This document shows positions 55,701 through 64,000 of a DNA stretch of 64,000 nt, one piece after another (positions within the stretch are counted from its first letter, which is position 1; every line of letters starts with the position of its first letter). The notes beneath the pieces were generated by a model, which saw nothing but the letters and a program-made list of their open reading frames with translations, was not told the origin of the DNA and did no database searches. The position numbers were made by a program, and so were the translations under genes. The stretch covers positions 82,568,935 through 82,632,934 of the forward strand of contig NC_021674.1 of assembly GCF_000247815.1 (NCBI RefSeq), read 5' to 3'. Source of the DNA: Ficedula albicollis (taxonomy: Eukaryota > Chordata > Aves > Passeriformes > Muscicapidae).

Positions 55701-56402
55701 TAATTTTTCTTACTGGAAAATGATCCTTTTAGTGAAATGAGTAAATAGAACTCCATGATTATGAGTATATTCTCTGGTTGTGGTGGCTGTCATGAGAAAC
55801 TCAAGAGACAAGTTGCATTACGTCTAGAGACTACTGGAGAACCTTTGAAATAAGCTGTCAGCACCAACGTAGTTTAGAGGTCTTGAAAAGCAGTAGACTG
55901 ATACCCCAAGAAATTCTCCTGACTTTTCATAGTCCAGCTTCGTGCAAGACTTGACCTGCTAAATAGGATTCAAGGGTGCAAGCCGGGGTACATGAGTGAG
56001 GTAGCTTGTCCCATCATATCTGTCACCTCAACAGAGGTTTAGGCACTGAGTTTTATCTTATTCTTTCTGTGCTCAGCAGGAGAAGCTTAGATCTGACACA
56101 ACTCCAAGGCTGAGATACTGAAGCAGATTCTGGGATTTTCTAGTGTTCAGCTCCTGATGGACGGGTGCTCTGAAAATTTGGCCACTGAAATACTTTAGGA
56201 ATCTAAACCTAGTCTGTTTTCCATTGTTTATTCAGGGTTTTATTTTGGAGTGTATTTTCTACTTGTCCTGCTGTGATGTGTCATGATAAGCAGCTCTGAT
56301 AACCCAACATTGTACGTCGTGTTCAGATTCAAATCAGAAAAATTTAATGTCTGCCCCCATTCATATTATTTCTGAAAAAAAATATATGTCCAAAGATTTA
56401 GC

Positions 56403-56406
<4 letters not shown>
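52721..56406. other. AT-rich non-coding sequence
   Basis: Holds a TATATATGTGTG patch near 53250, a (GTTTT)n patch at 54012-54040, a 9 bp inverted repeat (AGCTTGGGC at 54360, GCCCAAGCT at 54396) and a 25 bp-period duplication of TTGAAAAAATAA at 54426 and 54451. Frames up to 105 codons are not recognised. Confidence 0.5.
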
Positions 56407-56437
<31 letters not shown>

Positions 56438-56462
56438 CCCCGTTTTTTTTTTTTTTTTTTTT
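56407..56462. repeat. T31-CCCCG-T20 tract
   Basis: Thirty-one T, then CCCCG, then twenty T. It could be the reversed poly-A tail of a retroposed sequence, but no retroposon body is recognisable beside it. Confidence 0.92.
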
Positions 56463-57061
56463 ACTTTATTTTCCCCAAACTCGACTTCTACATGGTGAAA
56501 TGACAGGAGCATTTCATTCTGCAAAGGATTTTTTAAATCCATATTTTAGTTTGCCTGCCTGAGTACATTGAGGGACCAATAACCTTTTCCTTCCTGTCAG
56601 CACTGTGAACAGCAAGCTCCCTTCAAACATTATAGCACCTAAATACTCTGCTTCCTCCCTTCAAGTAAAGCATGAGCTTAAATATGTTACTGTGCTGAGA
56701 TTCAAATGATGAGTTATTTTAGCAGAGCTGTTCCTGAGCCAAGTTATTTATGAGTCAATAATTTCCATGGAACTGTACAAGGCCCAGAATAAAGTCCATG
56801 AAATGAAATGTTTGAAAAAATGCACAAGCAAACTAAGAAAAGACACTAACAAAGTTATTAACCCTGTCACTCATGGATGACAAGTTCTCTTGAATGTAAA
56901 ATAAGTCTTAGGAAAGTAAGTTGAAATTCACTATGAGTTTTGTAAATTCTTTACATTTAGAACTCAGTTCCGTGGTGTTATCTGTGGTATCACGATGCAC
57001 TGTTTTTGGTCAATTTTTGGAATCAAGCAGCTTTCTGAAGTTCTTTGTGTCAATTTGAAGC
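56463..57061. other. Non-coding sequence, nothing recognised
   Basis: No open frame or known repeat of note. Confidence 0.6.
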
Positions 57062-57193
57062 ATTTATTTTTTTTTCAGTCCTTATTTTTTAGTAATTTTT
57101 TTTTTTTCAGCCCTTATTTTTTAGTAACAGCACAGGCTGTGGGATTTATTTTTTTTTCAGTCCTTATTTTTTAGTAACAGCACAGGCTGTGGG
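57062..57193. repeat. Triplication with T-rich units
   Basis: Three copies of a T-run, then TTTCAG(T/C)CCTTATTTTTTAG, start at about 57062, 57095 and 57144. Copies 2 and 3 also share TAACAGCACAGGCTGTGGG, which copy 1 lacks. Confidence 0.92.
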
Positions 57194-59047
57194 CACTCTT
57201 TTGCGTGATATAATGCTGAAGACAAAAATGTCTCGTGTCCCACTTGCTGACACTCAGGCAAATTGCCTGAGCCACTAAAAGAGGGGAAACATGATGGCAT
57301 GATCTGGGATTGACAGAGAGCTGCAATCATCACTAACCAAACCCAGCGAATGGCTAAACCCAATACTAGAGACCATTAATGGTATTTAACCTGTATCATT
57401 CAATATCTCTCACACATAAAGTTCATCTCTGTCTCCCTGTTAGAGTTGATATGGAAAGAATAGAGTCCTGACACAGGCAAATCCAGGGGTAGTACACAGC
57501 ACATGGACAGTAAACATGGTTACTGAAGTCTGACCAGGATCCTAAGGAACAAATGTTTTCAGGAAATATTCACTGCACTTCCTTTTGTAGGTAACAAAGG
57601 CTTTTCTAAATAGGAGTTGGTTCCTAATAGATACATGCATGCATAGATCACATACCCTGCCATACTGTCAGTGAAGACTCAGTAAGTCCATGCCATCATT
57701 TTATGTTCAGACTGCTGAAATAGACTCCATGTACTTGGGCACAGATGCTCTAGGGAAAGTACAAAGTCCCTGCTGCCTAGAAAGGGACATGGTGATAGTA
57801 TCAGTTTGCATCCATGGGTGGTTGTTGCCTGGGAGTTCATTTGCTGCTCCATAAAAATACTACACCCAGAAATGAGGTTGGGGATGAGTAGGGGGTCACT
57901 GAGATTTTCTGCCTGATACTGCATGCACATTGCTAACACCTGTCTGAAACAGCAGCAGGGGTATTGAGAATAATGGGGGAACCCACAGAAATAAGCAATC
58001 AAACACCCAGACAGCCTGGGATTACACAATACAAACTGCATGGCTCTGTACATCTAACATTTCATTTTGTTCTCCATACATGAAAATGTGAATCCCCCTT
58101 TGCCCTTTTGTTCCAAGGGGAACCCTGACCTATGTACATCACTGCTTCTATAGAATTAGCACAACTCCTGTGATTCTGGGGTAGCAACCATAGCTTCCAT
58201 AGTCACAGTTCAGCAAAATTTTGATTTAATAAGCAATTTTTAATATATCTGAAAATTCAGTCAAATCATCTCCCTTTATCATGCTAAATTACTAAAATAA
58301 GAAGCAATGTTGTCATAGACTGCTAATACAGCCAAATTTCTGGGTTCCATCTGATCAGTCACAGAGAAAAAGAAAGACTGAGCTTTACCAGATACTTTAC
58401 TGAGCTGAAGTTTTAGAGGGAGAGGGACTTTGAAAAATACCTCTTTTACATCAAAAGCTTGGAATATTTTCAGAGAACAAGGAAAAGTAAGAAATTAAGA
58501 AGAAGTTATGAAGTACTGGATTGAATTATTTTTGCTCAGATGCAGTCACATTTCACAATCCCTGATATTCTCCAAGAATGATTTGTGAACAGAACTGCGT
58601 GGCATATTTGAATGCTTCATTTTTTGTAAGGCCATCTTTTCATCTTCCACCTACACCCCTATCTCAACAACTTGTTACTTTTAAGCACCACAAAAAGATC
58701 TGTATGAATTTAGAAGATATTTTTTTATTTCATCTGTTTATATTTCATTACAATGTTGTCTTTTGGCAGTATGCTAATCTTTTTCACAAGTCCATGATGT
58801 AGGCACCTTGTGTTTCTCCTAGGTATATCAACTTTGTGTAAAAAAACAAGAGTGGGTACAGTCTATTCTAGGTGATAATTTTTTTTCACATTTTCTCTGT
58901 CAGAAATGGCATCATTAGAGAGAAAAATATATAGGACAGTCAGTAACAGTAGCCTTTTTTTTGGCCTGTGTATAGACAGCATAGGGTTCTGCCAACTTTC
59001 TAGAGAAAAACATATGGCTTTGTGAGTTTTATACACTTATAGAGAAT
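57194..59047. other. Non-coding sequence
   Basis: A 124-codon minus-strand frame (57679-58053) is the longest. It is cysteine-rich with no recognised domain, and I treat it as chance. Confidence 0.5.
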
Positions 59048-59190
59048 AATGAACATATGCTGGTACTTTTAAAAAATCTTGAAACCAGGAGTAAAATGGA
59101 AAGTTGTATGAAAATACCTAATGAACATATGCTGGTACTTATAAAAAATCTTGAAAGCAGGAGTAAAATGGAAAGTTGTATGAAAATACG
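59048..59190. repeat. Tandem duplication, 72 bp unit
   Basis: Copies at 59048-59119 and 59120-59190 share AATGAACATATGCTGGTACT and GGAAAGTTGTATGAAAATAC. They differ at about two bases (TTTTAAAAAA against TTATAAAAAA, AAACCAGG against AAAGCAGG). An open frame runs through both copies, giving a repeated 24-residue peptide, because the unit length is a multiple of three. Confidence 0.93.
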
Positions 59191-60687
59191 AAGGTTACAG
59201 AGTTTACCATACTGCAGAAAGATGTTTTTGACATATTTCTTCTATTAAATTTCTATAGTGTTTAGATAGACAGCTCTGGTTCATGCTTTCTGTAACAAAG
59301 ATGAAGTTACATCACTGCAAATACAATGCAATTGCAACAAGAAAGATCCAGTAAAATAGCCTAGGGAAACTATTAACTAGATTGTTATTTGTAATAATTT
59401 CTGGCCAATGTTTTCTACAAATAAGTGTAAACTTAAAAGTAATTTAGCAGCACCTCTTCCAGTCTTTGCTTTGGTAGTACCTGTAGGCTGGAGCCGACAG
59501 GGGCACTGGAGTAGATCTATTAAAGGCATTAAGGACCTAACACAAAACTAAATCCAGGAGTATCTCCCCTCACAGGTGCCTCCGTCCTGCACATGCTGCC
59601 ATGGTAATTGGGTAAGATTTTCAGGTTTCAGGAGCTTCCAAACCTTCTGAATCCCACCCCCAAAATCAGTAACACAGAGGTGAGCACTGACTGACACCTG
59701 GTTTCCAGCAGTGTTTCAAATTCTCCTGGAGTACTGTGTGCTGTCAACACATTGATATTGAAATAGTGGGTTACTGTAATCTGCTCAATTAATAACTAGG
59801 ACTTCTGTGAAAAGAAATTTTAAAAATCTATGATCAAACAAAGAGAATTAAAGCAGAATTGTACAGAACAGATTGAGAAATATGTCTTTAAGGCTTGGTT
59901 TCTAATTGCTGTATCATATAATTGGTTAATAATTTAATCCTAGAATACCAAATATTACTGTGTCTTTTCTGGCAGTGTGTGAAAGCTTTGAAAGAGGATG
60001 ACAGGGCTAATAACAATGCAATGTGACCTCCCTCAGATTTTCTGCCTAATGCTTGGAAGACAGGAACTCATTTAGGATGAGTTCTTGAAAACATGTTTTT
60101 CAAAGCTGTGTCTTTATGTTACTTCTCTTTTCACTTTCTTTGGAAAATAATGAAGAAAGAACAAAACAGAGAAGTGGTGATGCAAGGGTTGAAGTAATGA
60201 AAAAATCTATTTTGGTATGTGGCTTCACGAAGTCTGAATGTGGAGGAAATTGCCAAATGAACATTTCAAGGACAGAATATTTCTGGGGTAATGAAGGATA
60301 CTGTGAGGCTTGTACATTGACTTAAAGCAGCATTAGCATTAAGAAGAAAATCAAAACAGACAAACAAAAAAAACCAAAAATAACCTCTTTTTGGAAAACC
60401 AAAATCTTCCTCTTTTTTCTTTTCATTTAATTTTCTTGCTGTTGTAATGTGGAAGAGTAGATCTAGAAACTTTCTGAAAGTCACTAACATTAAAAAAAAC
60501 TCACTCCAATTTTTTTAGAAGCTGTTTGTCTATCAGATGGAAATGTCAAACCTTATTCAACACTGACAGTCATCTTGTGAAAACTTGATACAAAGCAAAC
60601 ATCGATTTTCTTTATCCTCTTTTCTCTCCAACATATACATGGCAGAGGAATCTGATATCAGACCAACTGAATCACTACTGGATAATA
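59191..60687. other. Non-coding sequence, nothing recognised
   Basis: A GC-richer patch at 59480-59600 has no identity I can give. Other frames are short. Confidence 0.5.
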
Positions 60688-60810
60688 GAACTCAGAGTTG
60701 GAAAGATGTTAAATTATCTGATCTGCTCATTTTGCCAGGATCAAACTGATTTCTGTATTCCCTGCATGTTATTTTCAGGTTAGTTTTAGATTTCCTTCAC
60801 AGGCCACAGG
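60688..60810 (-). mobile_element. Possible old CR1 3' end
   Basis: CAGAGTTGGAAAGATGTTAA then ATCTGATCTGCTCATTTTGC resembles a heavily mutated CR1 3' block (AGAGTTGGAAGGGACC... with ...ATCATCTAGTCCAACCC...) read on the minus strand. No tail repeat is visible. Weak call. Confidence 0.3.
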
Positions 60811-63800
60811 CTTCAAAGTTGTCATCTAGAAAGACTGCACACTTACACAAAAAAGAATACTGTACTACAGGAAGAAATAAAACACTAGAAATCCAGCCAC
60901 CATTTGAAATGGTGAAAGCTTGTATGTTTCACTACAGAAAAGAGACAAAAAGAGGCAAAGAAATCCTTCTTTGAAATTCAAAATGAGTTAGGGCTGAGAT
61001 GAGCTTAACTTTATCTGCAGCTAAGGCACTCTAAAAATCTTATCCAAAACTCTCTAAATGCCTCAAGAATTTGAACACTGGCCACTTTGAGACATTGGTA
61101 CCTCACCTGCATCAATACCTAGGTAGAATTTCGTTGGGGCTTTTCAAAGCTTACATCTGGGAAATATGCTGACTATATTGACATGGTATTTGAATCCTCC
61201 CATAGATCTCTCTCAACTAGAACTGAAACAGGACAGAAATTGCATTAGAAGCTAATTATTCATTATACTTTCCTGTTCAATGTTCCTAGTTTGAGGTAGC
61301 ATGTGTGCTTCAACCCCCTTAACTGCTGGAATTAATTTTTTTTCCAAATGCAGTGTGGTCCATCCCACTGACATCAGTAGGTATTAAAAGGATGAGTTAG
61401 GTGCAACTCTGCATTTTCCTTTGTTAAAGGGGTAAAAGTATACCTTATACAGCCTGTAGGTAAAGAATGGAAAAATCTTCATGAGATTCCTGCCTTCATT
61501 GTCCTTATCTGTCATAACTTCATCCACTTCCAGCAAAGAATTTGTTCTCAATATATTGCAACAAAAATAAATCTCTTAGAGACTGTAAATACATTGCAGT
61601 GTAGACCAATAAGTAGAATCTGGTGGAGAGATCTGTCAAATGCAAATATTTTGGAAACTCCGAAAGATTAAAATGTACAATAGATTAGAAAATATTTGGA
61701 CCTATTTTAACTCTGTAAACAACAAAATTCACAACATCTTTTTGAGAAATGCATTGTTTTGGGAAATAATATCCTTTTGAGATGAGATCTTTTCTACTGG
61801 TTAGTTCTGTTCAACTGAAGTATTTCCAACAATAAAATTTGACTTTGACTTTATAGAATGCATATTAATTTATCTTGAAAAATGTAAGTTGGGAATGAGA
61901 ACTAAAACCCCCTGTGTTACCAAGGCAGAATGGTTTGATATAAATTATTCTCCCCAGGAAATGTGATGCCCCACAGGAAGAGTGAATGCAGTAACTGTTT
62001 GCCAGTTAGATTAATCTGTCTCTGAGTGTGATATATTATCAGGATATGCTCTTAGAAAGGATGAATCAGAAATGTTAAAAAATGCATTAGCACACAATGA
62101 CACTATTTATAAAGGAAATAGAATGTTTCTTGTTTAATGATGAATGGTGATACAAAAAAATCTTTATTTTACAAAACCTATAATTTCAAATTATGAGTTT
62201 CTTTCCAAATCTGAGGGGGTTTTTATAATTTATTATTTTATTTTTTGAAGTAAAACTAACACAAGATCTCTAGTTGGTTCTCAGACTTGAAAATGGTAGG
62301 GCTGCCTCCTACATAACTCCTTGCTCCTGCTTCCTCTTTCAGGTTCTTCTGCCAGATGAATGAAGAGATGGAAGAGATGTGAGGTTTGGCAGAATTAGGT
62401 GCTGGATAGCTGAGTGGAGAGCAAGCAGCCCAGACACCAAATTGTCCCAGATCCCTGGTACCATTCAAGGGATGGCTACAGTCAGGTTCTGGCTACTCAG
62501 ACTGGTCAGTGCTACTCTGCCCTGGTCAATCACACTGCAGTTCCAGTTACTGTAGAAGTGTCCTATATGTTTTGAAAAAAGAAAGCCTAAATTGAAGATT
62601 TTTACATTATTACTCAGGATTAAACAGTAGTGCACACACAGTCAAGAGCATCACGTAGTGTAAATTAGCACAGATCAGTGATTTTTAGTGTTCCATTAGG
62701 GACTTTATGAGAAAAGTATTTAAAGCTTCTGCAAGTGCCCTACGTTACCCACAAGATCAGCATTTCTACCACCTGCATTAGAGGGTATCTAAAATCATAT
62801 ATCTTTTCTCAATATGTGTTCAGGAAAATAAACGGAGTTCTGAAATAGGACATTATTTAATTATGATGAATTTGCCACCAAAAAACAAAAGATAAAAGAA
62901 ATACCTTTGTAACCACATATGCTTACATCATTTCTGAGACTAATTGAACTATTAAAGATAGCTGTTGAAGCAAGCAAGGCTTGTTAGCATGAAATTACTT
63001 CCTTGCTGAAAAGGTGCCAGTGTTAACATTTTCCATAGAAGTAACAGGTGACAAAAGATAACTGTGTATAACAGCTGCAGTATCTTTTATTATGGAACTG
63101 TAAGGGTACATATTTCCTGAGGGAAGAAAAATACCTGTAAAGAATAAAAGTGGTTAGAGCCAGCCTGTGCAGAGCACAATTGACAAGTGGTGATGCAGAT
63201 TCATCACATCTAGGCAATTACATTAAAATACTCAGGAAGAAGTTAAGAATCCTCCATAAGATAACTGAAAATCACTGAGATGTTTTCTTAAACTGCCTAA
63301 GATTAATTGCTTTTCTCTTTTAGACACAAGACTTACCAGACAGAAATAAACAGAAAAGGTATTTGCATATTTTAATCAAAGAGTTCTATCCTTCTATCCT
63401 TGTCTAGCTATTGTCGTGATTTTTTAAATAAAGATTGAAGTATTTTTTTTATCAGAAGAGTTTAAAGAAATACTATTGTACTCCAGATTTGGCATTTCCT
63501 AAGTTAAGTCCTTTTTAAGATTTGAAAAAGTTTAAATAAAGAGAGACATAAAAAATGCCCTATGATTTTTTGCTCTCCTCCTCCTCCCCCAGAAGGAGGT
63601 CTTTATCATCAAGGTCCTAAAGCATGCTACAGGAAGAGAAAAACCTGACTTGTACCACCAGGATCTGTACACCTAATTTTATCACGAGTGGATGTGCTGT
63701 GCTATATGTCAGGCTGGAGAAAGAGAGAAGCAGGTGCTCCAAACAACAGAATACAGAGACACACATCCTGTGCCCCTTTTCCATCTTGTCCTTGCTGGTG

Positions 63801-64000
63801 GTCATATCCAGAGGGGACATCTGTAACCTTTTCTAGGATCAGAGCAGTTTAAATTTATAGTTTAAAATGTAAATACCACCTTAATTAAAGATACCTGAGC
63901 TATTTTAAAAAGCACCTGGATGTTTGACTTTCACTGAAAGTCGACTTAGTTTTGTGAAGCCAGAGATATTATGCGACACTGGCATTCATTTAAATCAAAG
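60811..64000. other. AT-rich non-coding sequence to the window end
   Basis: Frames of 64-70 codons only. Around 62320 the sequence CTCCTGCTTCCTCTTTCAG resembles a splice acceptor, but the frame after it stops within 12 codons. Nothing recognised. Confidence 0.5.

Noticed and set aside
62300..62480. Possible exon after a CTTCCTCTTTCAG acceptor
   Set aside because: The frame meets a stop within 12 codons and no donor or homology is evident.

Overview
This is a stretch of bird nuclear DNA with no gene that I can recognise. The bird assignment rests on at least four chicken-repeat-1 (CR1) LINE fragments. One carries the avian-type 3' tail of tandem ATTCTATGA-like units (1924-2232), and their broken reading frames still hold pieces of the CR1 reverse-transcriptase ORF. 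A roughly 0.9 kb LTR of a type I know from bird genomes (41978-42887) supports this. A songbird is possible but not shown. The DNA is AT-rich by eye, CpG-poor and dense in stops, so it looks like an intergenic or deep intronic stretch.

Layout. 0-5 kb: three CR1 fragments (235-440 old, minus; 1924-2232 minus; 4781-5031 plus) and a 65 bp direct duplication at 1108-1248. 5-19 kb: AT-rich single-copy sequence with a G68 tract (9595-9662), a (GGGAA)n tract (10383-10430), a CR1 fragment (11310-12135), a 72 bp tandem duplication (12145-12289), a C10G29 switch tract (13573-13611) and an (AAAG)n microsatellite (15661-15909). 19-24 kb: a perfect 149 bp-period duplication (19811-20095) and a pure 369-base G run (20730-21098). 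24-42 kb: a doubtful LTR, a perfect 12 bp inverted repeat (28143-28175), two CR1 3' ends in the same direction (34109-34368, 34640-34718) and a three-part duplication (36677-37021). 42-64 kb: the LTR at 41978-42887, a probable second LTR (49610-50060), two triplications (47871-48165, 57062-57193), an unidentified patch of protein-like open frames (51577-52720) and a T-rich tract (56407-56462).

Two patterns stand out. First, about a dozen short direct duplications (periods 34-208 bp, copies nearly identical) are scattered through the window, several with short unrelated filler between copies; they are either recent replication-slippage or template-switch events or assembly errors. Second, three long G runs lie between A-rich flanks, one of them 369 bases without interruption, which is more likely a sequencing or assembly artefact than a true homopolymer. 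No tRNA, rRNA, CRISPR array, operon or intact transposon ORF was seen, and I found no convincing new biological system.
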